Source: Mucilaginibacter dorajii (lineage in GTDB: Bacteria; Bacteroidota; Bacteroidia; Sphingobacteriales; Sphingobacteriaceae). Taken from it: a stretch of 64,000 nt of DNA. The stretch lies in assembly GCF_024808255.1 (NCBI RefSeq), contig NZ_JANTYS010000012.1, positions 143,466 through 207,465 of the forward strand. Reading direction: 5' to 3'. The notes under the pieces were generated by a model, which saw only the letters and a program-made list of their open reading frames with translations, did not search any database and was not told where the DNA came from. Below are positions 51,937 through 62,400 of the stretch, piece by piece. A program made the position numbers and the translations under genes. Every line of letters starts with the position of its first letter. Within the stretch, counting starts at the first letter, position 1.

Positions 51937-52131
51937 AGATAAAACGTTTTATCTATTTTATAAAGCGTTTACCTTCTAAGAAAAATAAAAAAAAGAACTA
52001 AGTATTGATCAAAATCAAGAGCCGCTGAAATGAAACAAAATAAATATCAGCAGATAAAACGTTTTATCAATATAATAGTAGATGTAGGGTCGTTGTTATA
52101 ATTCAAATATAATGTTAGTAAAATGTTTTAC
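51937..52131. promoter_or_regulatory. LacI-type operators upstream of the GH92 SusCD operon
   Basis: AGATAAAACGTTTTATCT (51937-51954) is an 18-bp perfect palindrome with the central CG typical of LacI-family sites. GATAAAACGTTTTATC (52053-52068) is a second, identical in the core. A degenerate third, GTAAAATGTTTTAC, lies at 52118-52131, and TAAAGCGTTTA at 51961-51971 is a half-like site. The centres of the two perfect sites are 115 bp apart, close to 11 helical turns. The LacI gene begins 190 bp further on. Confidence 0.75.
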
Positions 52132-52320
52132 CAAAAAAATACATACATTTTTATAAAAAACATATCAATTTTATAAAAATTATAATTTTATTGGTATATT
52201 TTTATAAATGACACCAATAAAATCAATGATTTATTAAACAAAATACAACAAGAAATGAAAATGTAAAAAAACAGGCAATATCTCACCACCAAACAACACA
52301 TTAAACAGGCAAAATGTATT

Positions 52321-53352
52321 TTATTTAGTCACTAAAGTAGTAGTTGAGCCCCTTTCAATGAGCGTAGCCGGAATCTGGAGTTTTATTTTGGCGATATTAT
52401 ACTTTTCGGCTGTCATTTGTGATAGCAACATATCAATTGCCGATTTGGCTATTTCATAAGTGGGCTGCCTCACTGTTGTAATGCCCGGCGGATACAAATT
52501 AAAAATTTCGTTATCGTCAAAGCTGATCACAGCCAACTCGCCAGGAATATTCAACTTAAGCTCATTAATGCTCTGTAGCCCCATGATGCCGAGGTAATTG
52601 GTGGTAAAGAAGATGGCATCCATTTGGTTTTGCTGACTGATAAAGGTTTTTATAGCATTTACTGCCTCTTCCCTTTCGGCGTCAAAAGGCAATTTAAATA
52701 TCTTCTTTTTATCTTCTTTAATGCCTCCGGCCTTTAAAGCGTCTTTATAACCCTGCATCCTGTCATTAAGCTGAACCAGTTCAAGATCGGCAGTTACAAA
52801 ACCTATATTTTTATAGCCCGATTTAATCAAAAATTCGATAGCGTTATAGCTACTGCCATAATTATCAACAAGCACGTGGGGGATATCGATACCCGGAAAA
52901 TAACCGTCAATCAATACCACAGGTTTTTCATTAGCTACCAGGTTTTGAATTTCTTTTTCCAAACCCTTCATCGGGGTTATAATATAACCATCCACCAATT
53001 GCTGCGACAGCATTTTGATCACATCTTTTCCCTTTTGAATATTATTATTGGTACTACAATATATAACCCCGTAGCCGGCTTTTTCGGCCTCTTCTTCAAT
53101 AACTTTAGCCATAGCACCAAAAAACGGACCACCAATGGTTTCTACAATAAGGCCAATAACCTTCGATACACCCGTGCGTAAACCAATAGCCATGCGATTG
53201 GGTTCGTAGCCGTTCTTTTGCGCTACATCCAATATTTTTTTGCTGATCTCTTTGCTAATGCGCCCTTTGCCGTTTAAAACAAATGATACGGTGGTAATAG
53301 ACGTATTGGTGAGCCTGGCAATATCTTTTATCGAGATCTTCTTTTTGATCAT
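52321..53352 (-). CDS. LacI-family transcriptional regulator
   Basis: The N-terminal helix-turn-helix is complete (KKKISIKDIARLTNTSITTVSFVLNGKGRISKEISKKI) with the hinge helix (NRMAIGLRTGVSKVIGLIVETIGGPFFGAMAKVI), followed by a periplasmic-binding-type effector domain to residue 343. The ligand is probably a mono- or oligosaccharide. It lies upstream of the GH92 SusCD operon on the same strand, with two matching operator palindromes between, and is its likely regulator. Confidence 0.9.
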   Translation of the reverse strand: MIKKKISIKDIARLTNTSITTVSFVLNGKGRISKEISKKILDVAQKNGYEPNRMAIGLRTGVSKVIGLIVETIGGPFFGAMAKVIEEEAEKAGYGVIYCSTNNNIQKGKDVIKMLSQQLVDGYIITPMKGLEKEIQNLVANEKPVVLIDGYFPGIDIPHVLVDNYGSSYNAIEFLIKSGYKNIGFVTADLELVQLNDRMQGYKDALKAGGIKEDKKKIFKLPFDAEREEAVNAIKTFISQQNQMDAIFFTTNYLGIMGLQSINELKLNIPGELAVISFDDNEIFNLYPPGITTVRQPTYEIAKSAIDMLLSQMTAEKYNIAKIKLQIPATLIERGSTTTLVTK

Positions 53353-53566
53353 GTTGTGTTATCCTTTTCTGCTGACCATGGGCTTAGGCAAGGTCATTCC
53401 TTTTCAAAATTATAAATTTATGCCACAGCTAAGCCTTTTATGTGTAAAGGTATAAAGCATGTTAACAATATTTAACGATTAGCGCAGGATAATGAACCTT
53501 TTTAGGTTATAATTGGACAGCGTTGGGCTAAATATAACAAAACTTTAACTCATCGACACAAAAACC

Positions 53567-53581
53567 GATAAAACCTTTTAC
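53567..53581. promoter_or_regulatory. Degenerate LacI-like site before the permease gene
   Basis: GATAAAACCTTTTAC resembles the operators at 51937-52068 (GATAAAACGTTTTATC) but has CC in place of the central CG. It lies about 85-100 bp before the proposed permease start, on the far side of the lacI gene. Tentative. Confidence 0.3.
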
Positions 53582-53665
53582 TGTATTGATTATTAGTTTA
53601 CCAAAATGTTAACTTACCTTGCAGGTAGTAAAATCAACATTTATGGCGATACTCTTAAAACAACT

Positions 53666-55000
53666 ATGGGTATAATTCCAAAGCTTAGTCGTTTTGATCT
53701 GTCAATGATCGTGATTAGCCTGGTAATTGGGATGGGTATTTTTGCTACTCCTGCAGAAGTGGCTGTAAGCTTAAGCAATCCATATTTATATTTTGGCGCC
53801 TGGTTTTTTGGCGGTGCTATAAGCCTGTGCGGCGCGCTTACCTTTGCAGAAATTGGTGCACGTTACCCTACTACCGGCGGTTTTTACAAAGCATTTTCTT
53901 ATTGCTTTCATCCGGCGTTCGCGTTCATGATCAACTGGATATTGGTGATCAGCAATGCAGCCTCGGTAGCCGCCGTAGCGCTAATCGGTGCCGAATATAT
54001 TAGCCCGGTTATTATGCCTGCAGGTTTGCAAAACGACACAGGTATCAAGATCATTTCTATTACTTCGGTATTGGTGTTATATGTAATCAACCTATTAGGT
54101 ATTAAAATGAGCGCCCGTACACAAAATGTGCTCACTCTTTTTAAAATAGCAATGATATTACTGCTTTGCGCCGCGGTGTTTAAAGGCAATACGCCCGCGG
54201 TAACAGCTCATTTGAATCATTCCCATATCAACCGCAATAATTTAAGCGGATTTGGGGTAAGCCTTATAGCCATATTTTTCACTTACGGCGGCTACCAGCA
54301 AACCATAAACTTTGGCGGCGATAGCATTAATGCTAAAGTGAACGTACCTAAAGCCATTTTCAGGGGAATGCTGGTTGTGATCAGCCTGTATATGATTATC
54401 AATTTTGCTTACTATTATGTTTTGGGGATTGATGGCATTCAGCACAGACCTGCCCTTGCAGCCGCTTTAGCCGGTGTTATGTTTGGCGCTACAGGCTACA
54501 AGGTAATTTCCTTATTAATGTTTGTATCTGTATTGGCCTTCATCAATGTAAATATTATGGCCAATCCCAGGGTTTACTATGCTATGGCCGAAGATGGCAT
54601 CCTGCCATCTATATTTAAACACATCAACCCCAAAACACAAGTACAGGAATTCGGACTAAGCTTTTTTGTAGCGGCGGTGTTAATCATCCTGTTTTTTGTA
54701 GGCTCGTTTGAAAAAATGATGAGTTATGTAATGTTTTTTGATACGGTGGGCCTATCAACAGCCGCACTATCTATATTTATCTTACGCAAAAAAACAAAAC
54801 ATATTGATATAACAGGCATTTATACCATAAAATGGTTCCCTTTTATTCCGGTCATTTTCATCATCACCTACTGGCTGGTTACCTTATCCATTTTTATTGA
54901 AAATCCTACAGCTGCCCTAATATGCATTTGCACATTTGCGGTAGGCCTTGCTATATATTTTATTACCAAATTCAGTCAAAAAACCAAAGCAACACCTTAA
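53666..55000 (+). CDS. APC-superfamily amino-acid permease
   Basis: About 445 residues with twelve hydrophobic segments. The first helix has the APC signature IVISLVIGMGIFATPAEVA (unwound GMGIF), then FFGGAISLCGALTFAEIGARYPTTGGFYKAF in helix 2-3. This is the LAT/serine-threonine exchanger or APA-like branch. I start at ATG 53666 (MGIIPKLSRFDLS); the ORF from 53606 adds non-hydrophobic residues. The next gene, a Cys/Met-type PLP enzyme, begins 3 bp after the stop, so a sulfur-containing amino acid or a derivative is a plausible substrate. Confidence 0.85.
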   Translation: MGIIPKLSRFDLSMIVISLVIGMGIFATPAEVAVSLSNPYLYFGAWFFGGAISLCGALTFAEIGARYPTTGGFYKAFSYCFHPAFAFMINWILVISNAASVAAVALIGAEYISPVIMPAGLQNDTGIKIISITSVLVLYVINLLGIKMSARTQNVLTLFKIAMILLLCAAVFKGNTPAVTAHLNHSHINRNNLSGFGVSLIAIFFTYGGYQQTINFGGDSINAKVNVPKAIFRGMLVVISLYMIINFAYYYVLGIDGIQHRPALAAALAGVMFGATGYKVISLLMFVSVLAFINVNIMANPRVYYAMAEDGILPSIFKHINPKTQVQEFGLSFFVAAVLIILFFVGSFEKMMSYVMFFDTVGLSTAALSIFILRKKTKHIDITGIYTIKWFPFIPVIFIITYWLVTLSIFIENPTAALICICTFAVGLAIYFITKFSQKTKATP

Positions 55001-55002
55001 TT

Positions 55003-56157
55003 ATGGATCTTTCGTTTATATTAAATGAACTGGGCGAAGACCGGGAGAACTACTTTAACGCTGTTTCGCCGCCTATTATGCAATCAACCAATTTTGCATT
55101 TAAAACCATTGCCGATTTAAGGGTGGCTATGGCCAATGAATTTGAGGCCAGCCTATACTCGCGCGGGCAAAATCCCACGCTTACCATTTTAAGAAAAAAG
55201 CTGGCGGCTTTGGATGGTGCCGAAGATGCATTGCTTTTCAATAGCGGTATAGGGGCCATCAGCGTAACCATACTTTCTTTGCTTAAAACCGGCGACCACG
55301 TGATAACGGTTAAAGATCCATACAGTTGGACAGGAAAGCTGTTCAACGATTTTCTGTTCAAATTTGGCATCGCCGCTACCTTTATTGATGGCAGCGATTT
55401 CAGCAACTTTGAAAACGCGGTAAAACCCGAAACAAGGTTGATTTATTTAGAAAGCCCCAATACGTTCACTTATCAATTACAGGATTTGAAAAAGGTGGCT
55501 GCCTTTGCAAAATCGCGGAGTATTATCACCATGATTGATAACAGCTATTGCACACCACTTTATCAGCAACCTATAAAAATGGGGATTGACCTGGTGGCGC
55601 AATCGGCAACCAAATATATAGGTGGGCACTCTGATGTAGTTGCGGGGGTGATAACGGGCAGCACCGTGCTCATCAAACAGATTTTTGATAACGAGTTTAT
55701 GAACCTTGGCCCGGCCCTTTCTCCCCACTCAGCCTGGCTATTGTTAAGAGGATTGCGCACGTTACCATTGCGTTTGCAAAGGAGTTTTGAAAGCACCACC
55801 ATTGTTACCCAATGGCTTGCGGCACATGAGGAGGTTGAAAAAGTATTATGGCCTTTTAGCCCCGGTTTTGAACAGGATGAACTGGCACATGAGCAAATGC
55901 AGGGTTGCGGTGGCTTATTCAGTTTTATTTTGAAAAACTCTTCACTTGAAAAGATCGAAGCTTTCTGTGATCATCTAAAACACATCCTTATCGCCGTTTC
56001 ATGGGGAGGCCATGAAAGTTTAGTTGTGCCGGCAATAGCATCCATGAATGCAGCGGAATATGATATTAATAACGAAGCCCACCAGCTTATCAGGATGTAT
56101 ATCGGATTAGAAGATCCGCAATATTTAATTACCGATTTACAGCAGGCTTTGGCCTAA
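55003..56157 (+). CDS. Cys/Met-metabolism PLP-dependent enzyme (cystathionine/methionine gamma-lyase-like)
   Basis: The 384-residue enzyme belongs to the trans-sulfuration fold-type I family: SLYSRGQNPTLTILRKKLAALDGAEDALLFNSGIGAI at the cofactor site, MIDNSYCTPLYQQPI with the cofactor-binding Asp, and SATKYIGGHSDVVAGVI with the Schiff-base lysine K204. The start ATG 55003 lies 3 bp past the permease stop, showing an operon. Whether it is a gamma-synthase, gamma-lyase or beta-lyase cannot be settled from these motifs. Confidence 0.88.
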   Translation: MDLSFILNELGEDRENYFNAVSPPIMQSTNFAFKTIADLRVAMANEFEASLYSRGQNPTLTILRKKLAALDGAEDALLFNSGIGAISVTILSLLKTGDHVITVKDPYSWTGKLFNDFLFKFGIAATFIDGSDFSNFENAVKPETRLIYLESPNTFTYQLQDLKKVAAFAKSRSIITMIDNSYCTPLYQQPIKMGIDLVAQSATKYIGGHSDVVAGVITGSTVLIKQIFDNEFMNLGPALSPHSAWLLLRGLRTLPLRLQRSFESTTIVTQWLAAHEEVEKVLWPFSPGFEQDELAHEQMQGCGGLFSFILKNSSLEKIEAFCDHLKHILIAVSWGGHESLVVPAIASMNAAEYDINNEAHQLIRMYIGLEDPQYLITDLQQALA

Positions 56158-56191
56158 AAAAAGCCCCGGATGTTTTGATCCGAGGCTTTTC
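56157..56191 (+). terminator. Intrinsic terminator of the permease-lyase operon
   Basis: AAAAGCCCCGGAT pairs with ATCCGAGGCTTTT (one mismatch) right at the stop codon of the PLP enzyme gene, followed by CG and AT-rich sequence. Confidence 0.8.
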
Positions 56192-56279
56192 GTAATAAGA
56201 TTCTGTTTAAAAAGAAAAACGGCTAAACTTCTGAATCTTTTTGTTTGCTTAAGCTGATGTACTATGCATTACCTTGTTA

Positions 56280-56499
56280 CTGTTCCACCGGAACGGGTGG
56301 AACACATGGAACGCTTTGGAACGCATTTCCATTAATAATCAACAAGTTGCGTTTTTTAAATATCAAAAAGAGTGGAACACTTTATTACCTCTCTATCAGT
56401 GACTTAACCCCCAAAAACCATTTTTGTCCTGTAAACTAATCACAGGACTATTCAATAAATGTGTAAGCTTCTTTCAAAATGTGCCGTCCTGAAAGAAGC
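56280..56499. repeat. Intergenic hairpins and GGAAC repeats (no gene)
   Basis: The 435-bp gap 56158-56592 holds a hairpin near 56280-56303 (TGTTCCACC with GGTGGAACA), several GGAAC/GGAACGC repeats to 56330, GTCCTGT with ACAGGAC (56426-56448), and GCTTCTTTCA (56467-56476) with TGAAAGAAGC (56490-56499). No convincing ORF; a 64-codon frame across it has no coding character. Confidence 0.45.
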
Positions 56500-56592
56500 C
56501 CCAATTTGACTGATTGGGCGCTGAATACTCGCCTCATAGATCATATAAAATATTCTTCAAAAAATTCAAACAGGCTCTAACTATAAACCTTT

Positions 56593-57678
56593 TTATTTAT
56601 TTGCCATCGCCGTTTTAAACAACGGGTCTGTTTTAAAATAAGTGCCATCGGTAAAGCTTATCACGTAGTCTGATTTAAAATGTGTGCTTTTTTTATAGTA
56701 ATCTGTACTGATGATTTGTGCACCAGATTTTTGCGCGGCTATAAATGACGATTTATCATTGTTACGGGCTTCTTCCGTATCAGAATCTGCACGGGTACGG
56801 ATGATGTATCCTTTCTTTACCAGGCTTTTTATCGCCGCCAAATCCTTCTTTGCATTGTTCATGATATGAATAGCAGCCTCTGGTGTACCGGGCATCGCGT
56901 CAGCAAAAAGCACACGACCTTTTAACGATGGATGGCCTGCAATATAGGTAGCCCGTTTAGTTCCCTTTTCGTCAAGGATAAAAATGAACTTACCTTTTGC
57001 GGCTTTTAAGGTTGGCCAATTGTTATGCAATACTGCAGTTTCCAACGTTTTGTATTTACCGCGCACATCATCGGGCGTAATAAGATATGAACGACCCAGG
57101 TTATCTAATATAGCCTGATCAAGCTGGGCAAATACTTTTGATGTAAACTTTTCAGGCACCTTAAAACCAGGTTTCTTCATGGCTTCATCCTTTGCATTCA
57201 TGGTAATAAAAATAGGGTTATGACCAGGATGCTCGTCACTCCATTTTTTTAATTCCTGCAGGCAAAGTTTAAAGGTTAAGCAGTTGCTGCGGTAATCAAT
57301 ATCCTGTATGTGAAAAACCTTAAAGCCAGGCTCTTTCATTACACCCTGCGTATCGTATGCAGGTTGGCCCGGCACCCAGCTAAGCCCGTTTGGATGCGCG
57401 TATTTGCCGCCTTTAGCATCGGCATACACGTCAATTTCTAAAGCGCCCAAACCCAGGTTAAGCTGGTCTGAAAGACCAATATGCTCATAATCAATTTTGC
57501 TCATTGCAACAGAATCTCTCGATTGCAAAAAATGGAACAATTTAGGGTCAATAGCCCGCTTATAGCTATTGTGCGATCCTATCACCTGGATTTTGTTGAT
57601 GGTAATATCATCCGCATCCGTTTTAAAAAACGATAATGGGAATAAAAGGCTTACTAATAAGCCGCTAATGAGTTTCAT
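56593..57678 (-). CDS. Secreted phosphatidylinositol-specific phospholipase C-like enzyme
   Basis: A signal segment (MKLISGLLVSLLFPLSFF) is followed by a PLC-type barrel. The first catalytic histidine is H36 in VIGSHNSYKR. ALEIDVYADAKGG supplies calcium-binding acids, and VFHIQDIDYRSNCLTFKLCLQELKKW supplies the second histidine, the pattern of calcium-dependent PI-PLC C1-like proteins. The C-terminal part has ADSDTEEARNND and SGAQIISTDYY. At 361 residues it is full length. It is the third gene of a SusC-SusD operon, so it probably acts on the cell surface or in the periplasm on a phosphoinositol or phospholipid substrate. Confidence 0.82.
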   Translation of the reverse strand: MKLISGLLVSLLFPLSFFKTDADDITINKIQVIGSHNSYKRAIDPKLFHFLQSRDSVAMSKIDYEHIGLSDQLNLGLGALEIDVYADAKGGKYAHPNGLSWVPGQPAYDTQGVMKEPGFKVFHIQDIDYRSNCLTFKLCLQELKKWSDEHPGHNPIFITMNAKDEAMKKPGFKVPEKFTSKVFAQLDQAILDNLGRSYLITPDDVRGKYKTLETAVLHNNWPTLKAAKGKFIFILDEKGTKRATYIAGHPSLKGRVLFADAMPGTPEAAIHIMNNAKKDLAAIKSLVKKGYIIRTRADSDTEEARNNDKSSFIAAQKSGAQIISTDYYKKSTHFKSDYVISFTDGTYFKTDPLFKTAMANK

Positions 57679-57706
57679 AGGTTTATCTTTTTAGTATTCA
57701 ATAAAA

Positions 57707-57747
57707 ATACCATAAGCGCAAAGGTAAAACCGATGCGCTTATGGTAT
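57707..57747 (-). terminator. Intercistronic hairpin with T tract after susD (second locus)
   Basis: ATACCATAAGCGC (57707-57719) and GCGCTTATGGTAT (57735-57747) form a perfect 13-bp stem. On the minus strand it is followed by TTTTTAT, a terminator shape. It lies between susD and the phospholipase gene, as in the first locus. Confidence 0.7.
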
Positions 57748-57760
57748 AATATAACATCAA

Positions 57761-59389
57761 TTAATAACCCGGGTTTTGTTTCAGGTTAGGATTTGTTTTT
57801 AATTCGGTTGATGGAATTGGGTATAACCTGCGGGTAATGTCGGTATTCATTTTCAAATCATCCGTTTTACCGCCGGCAACCGGTAGTGGGTACTCTTTTT
57901 CAAACAAACCATAACGGATCAGGTCGTTACGGCGCCATGCTTCCCATGAAAGCTCACGTGCGCGCTCATCAAGCAAACCATCCAAATCAATTGACGACGC
58001 CACTTGCGCATGGGCACGGGTACGTAGTTTGTTTACTAATGTAAGCGGGATTTGTGTTTCGCCGTTTATGGTAGTTGGTGTAGCTCCGCGTAATATTGCC
58101 TCTGCTTTCATCAGGTAAACATCAGACAAACGGAATACCGGTACATCATTACTGTTTAAACGGGTTGCCTGGATAATGTTAACATCAGGGTAGTATTTGA
58201 TTGAACGTACACCTTCTGATTGTGCGTTAAGCACATCGTTACCTAAATCCATTGGTTTTAATCCTGTTAAGGTTAACGTAGGTTTGATGTTAATTTGTGT
58301 GTTTGCCGGAACCCCTGCAGTTCCCACAGGATAGTAAACAGGTTGATTGGTAAAACCGCCATTACCATCCGGATAATATTGCGGACCAGCCAGCCATGTT
58401 TTGGTTCGGTCGTCGCCCGGAATGTTAAAACGGTTATAAAACTCGGGCGTAGTGCTCATGGCAATACTTAAACCCACGTTAAAGCCATATGCGTTAACCA
58501 GGTAGTAAAAGAAACCGAAACGGGTAAACTGGTTGCCCGGTATTTGCTGGTCGTAAGGTACTGCAAATATGGTTTCATTAATCGCCGGGCCGTTGGTTGG
58601 CAAAAATATATCCCTGTATTTAGCATCCAGAAAATAGTTGGCGTTGGCCTGTACGCTATCGCACATGGTAACTGTTTCCTGGTAGCGGGTGGTTCCGGTA
58701 TATACACCCGAGTTCAGGTACATTTTTGCAAGCAATGCAAATACCATACCTTTTGTTGGGCGGCCGTACTGCGATACGTTTGTAGCGGCATTGGCGCTTT
58801 TGGCAGGCAATAATGGTAACACGGCTTTAAGTTCGTTTTCAATAAATGCATACACCTGGGCGCGCGGCTGATTGGCAGGTTGTGTAGTTACCGGGAAATC
58901 GGTAATGATAGGTACGTTGCCATACAGGTCCATCATGAAATAAAGGTACAGGGCGCGCATTGCCCTAACTTCGGCAATAGAGGCTGCTTTTTTTGCCGCT
59001 GTTGATGACGAAGCATTAATTACGGTGATAATACGGTTGCAGGTATTGATACCGCCGAAACCCCATTGCCAAACGGTTATTACGTTGGGGTGATCAAAGG
59101 TCCAGGTGTGGTAGTGTAACTGCCTGTACTGACCGCCGTCGTCAAAGTTACCGTCGCGGGCAGGTAGGATAGCCTCATCGGTAGACATATCCTGCATGCG
59201 CCAGTATGGCACCGCGTAGTTTGCCGATAGGTTTGAATAAATAGTACCCAGCAATGCGGTGTAATCAGCATCGGTAACCGGGAAGTTTGATTTTACGTAT
59301 TGTGATTCAACAGGTACATCTAATTTTGTACATGAATATGTGCTCATGATCACAGCAATTGCGGCACATATTATAATTATCTTTTTCAT
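57761..59389 (-). CDS. susD: SusD/RagB-family lipoprotein (locus 2)
   Basis: A lipobox (MSTYSC) starts a 542-residue SusD protein: AEVRAMRALYLYFMMDLYGNVPIITDFPV in the TPR half and RARELSWEAWRRNDLIRYGLFE, RLYPIPSTELKTNPNLKQNPGY in the C-terminal signature. It is 22 bp downstream of its susC. The substrate differs from locus 1 to judge from the neighbouring enzyme. Confidence 0.93.
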   Translation of the reverse strand: MKKIIIICAAIAVIMSTYSCTKLDVPVESQYVKSNFPVTDADYTALLGTIYSNLSANYAVPYWRMQDMSTDEAILPARDGNFDDGGQYRQLHYHTWTFDHPNVITVWQWGFGGINTCNRIITVINASSSTAAKKAASIAEVRAMRALYLYFMMDLYGNVPIITDFPVTTQPANQPRAQVYAFIENELKAVLPLLPAKSANAATNVSQYGRPTKGMVFALLAKMYLNSGVYTGTTRYQETVTMCDSVQANANYFLDAKYRDIFLPTNGPAINETIFAVPYDQQIPGNQFTRFGFFYYLVNAYGFNVGLSIAMSTTPEFYNRFNIPGDDRTKTWLAGPQYYPDGNGGFTNQPVYYPVGTAGVPANTQINIKPTLTLTGLKPMDLGNDVLNAQSEGVRSIKYYPDVNIIQATRLNSNDVPVFRLSDVYLMKAEAILRGATPTTINGETQIPLTLVNKLRTRAHAQVASSIDLDGLLDERARELSWEAWRRNDLIRYGLFEKEYPLPVAGGKTDDLKMNTDITRRLYPIPSTELKTNPNLKQNPGY

Positions 59390-59411
59390 CTTTTTATCTC
59401 TTTCTGATTTT

Positions 59412-62400
59412 TTAGAATTGTGCAGTAATACCTAAGCTGAACGTGCGTGTTTTAGGATAGAAATCGCGATTATCAATACCCGGGGTTAAGCCACCGATAT
59501 TAACTTCGGGATCAACACCCCGGTATTTGGTGATGATAAAAATATTATTGCCCGATGCATAAAAACGCAGGCTTTTAAAGGCCTGAATATGCGGCTTAAT
59601 GGTATAACCTAAAGTAGCGTTATCCAACCGCAGGTATGAACCGCTTTCCAGGAAACGATCAGAGATAAGGTAAGCATTGATATCTTTAAACGATTCGCCT
59701 AAGGTATACGTTGGGATATTCTGCAGTTTTGAATCGGCAGGGTTGTTTAGTGAGGCCAGAGTTGCGTTCAGGATCTTGTTGCCATACACCCCGCGCACCA
59801 GGAAGTTAAGGTCGAAGTTTTTATAAAAGAAACTGTTGCTCCAGCCGTAAATCAATTTAGGTTGGGCATCGTATTTAATAAACTGATCTGTAGTAAGTGG
59901 CTGGGTAGCAGTTGTTGACCCATCGGCCTTTTCATAGGTACTTACGCCGTTAGCGTTTTTACCTAAATAATGCCACAGGTCAAACGTACCAATAGCATAG
60001 CCTGGCTGAATGATCTGGCTGTAGTTACCCGACTGACCTTTACCGCCTAACTGGGCTGTTTGAATAAAGTTAAGGCCAAACTGGCTGTTTGATAAACTTT
60101 GTACAACGTTTTTGTTATGCGAAACGTTGAATGACGTACGCCAGGTAAAGTCACGTGTTTTTACCGGCACAGCGTTAATAACAACTTCAAGACCGCTGTT
60201 TTTAATTTTACCTACGTTAGCAGTGTAAAAAGGGTAAAAATATAAGGTGGTTGATACCGGGTACGTGTATATCAAATCTGATGTTTTTTTGATATAGTAA
60301 TCTACCGAACCGGTTAAACGGTTGTTAAACAAACCAAAATCCAAACCAATGTTGGTGGTTGCTGTACTTTCCCATTTCAAATCCGGGTTATCATTACGTA
60401 CAGGGCCAATAGGGTTAACAATGTTACCATTGCTTAAAAATTTACCGCCGCCCGGTGGAACGCCATAAATTAACCTTGCGGTAAAGGCGTCAAAACCTAA
60501 ACTGTTACCTGATACACCATAGCCAGCCCTTAATTTCAGGTCGCTGATAACCGGGATAGCTTTTATGAAATCTTCATTGATCAATTTCCATCCAGCAGAA
60601 ACAGCGGGGAAGTAACCATGGCGCTGGTTAATACCAAATGCTGATGATCCATCTTCCCGCAGGGAGGCCTGTAACAGGTATTTATCAGAAAATTCGTATT
60701 GGGCACGTGCGTAAAATGATACAAACCTTAACGTTGAGATATAGTTAGGGTTGAAAACTATTTGCGAAAGCTGGGTAGGGTTAGAAAGGGCCAGGTAATT
60801 GTAAGTTAAAGCATCATTTGAAAAACCCTGGGTTTGCACACCAAATCCATCGTTATTACGGTCTTGCTGATAAGAGTAACCGCCTAATAATTTCAGCGAA
60901 TGCTTACCAAAAACGCGATCATAGTTAAAATAAGCCTCAACAACGTTGCTGGTATTAGTGTAAGCACTACGTACAGCAACACCGCCTGCGTTAACATATA
61001 TGCCCGACTGGCTGGTAGAGTACGTGTTAACGTTATTTTGCTCTTTTTGAGTTGAGCCCGATATGGTAAACTTTAAACCGTTTAATATATCGACAGAGGC
61101 AAAACCATTGATCAGCGTTTTGTTATTCTCTGTTTTGGTAAAGTTGTTATTAATTAAGCTCAGCGGGTTTAACGGGCCACTGCCTGTACGGGAATAATTT
61201 TCCTTATAGGTACCATCGGCGTTAAAGGGACTAACCGTTGGCAGGTAGAATAAAATACCCGATAATACCTGGCTTTGAAATATATCGTTGTTTTTGGTAA
61301 CACTGTTAGTAAGGGTAATACCCAGTTTTAAACGATCATTAAAAAAACGCTGGTTGATGTAACCTTTGTAAATAGTACGCTCAAGGCTGGTATTCTTTAA
61401 TATACCATTGTTTTTCATATAGTTTACACTTGCACCATATTCTGAGTTGGTACCAGCGCCGCCATATGAAAGGTTATGGTTTTGAGAGTAGCCGGTTCTT
61501 TCGGCCAGTTTTTGCCAGTTGGTATTTGAGCCATCGTCATCGGCAGCGCTTAATTTAGCCACGCCATTGTCAGTTAAATATTTGCGCAGCTCATCGCCGG
61601 TCAGTACGTCGATGTTTTTTGATACGTTTTCAACAGCACCATAAGCGCTGTAAGTTAACCTTGTTTGGCCAGCCTTTGCACGGCGGGTGGTAACAATAAT
61701 TACACCGTTTGCTGCACGTGAACCATAGATAGCAGTTGAAGATGCATCCTTTAACACATCAATGCTTTCGATATCGGCAGGGGCTAAAAGGTCGATCGAT
61801 GCACCGGGTACACCGTCAATTACATAAAACGGTTGCTGAGCAGCACCTTCACGCAGTGTTGATGGCCCTCTTAAAATGGTAGCGGGTTGCTTGTTCGGAT
61901 CGCCGCTTTTGGTAATATTTAAACCAGCTACCTTGCCTTGTAACAATTCGGCAGGGGTGGTAAGTACACCCTGGTTAAAGTCTTCGGCTTTAACAGAGGT
62001 GATTGCGCCTGTTACATCTTTACGGCTTGCAGTACCGTAACCAATAACTACAACATCTTTTAGTTGTTTGGTATCGGTTACCAGGGTAACGTTAACCGTG
62101 GTTTTAGTACCCACGGTAACTTCTTTGGGTACCGAGCCTAAGAAAGCAAATTTGATTACGTCTTCCGGGCCATTCACTGTAACCTGGTAAGTACCATTAA
62201 CAGTAGTTGAAGTTCCTTTGCCCGAGCTTTTTACCGTAACTACCACACCTGGCAGGGGCGAGTTATTCTCGTCGGTAACTGTTCCTTTTATTGTTGTACC
62301 CTGCTGTGCAAAAGTACTTGCCGAGGCCAGCAGCATCAATGAAAAAAGCAAAATAGCCTTTTGCTTTAAATCATAAAATAGCCTTAAATTAAATCGGTAA

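Noticed and set aside
56245..56439. 64-aa ORF in the 56.2-56.6 kb gap
   Set aside because: It runs over GGAAC repeats and hairpins, has odd Cys/Thr/Gly composition and no promoter.
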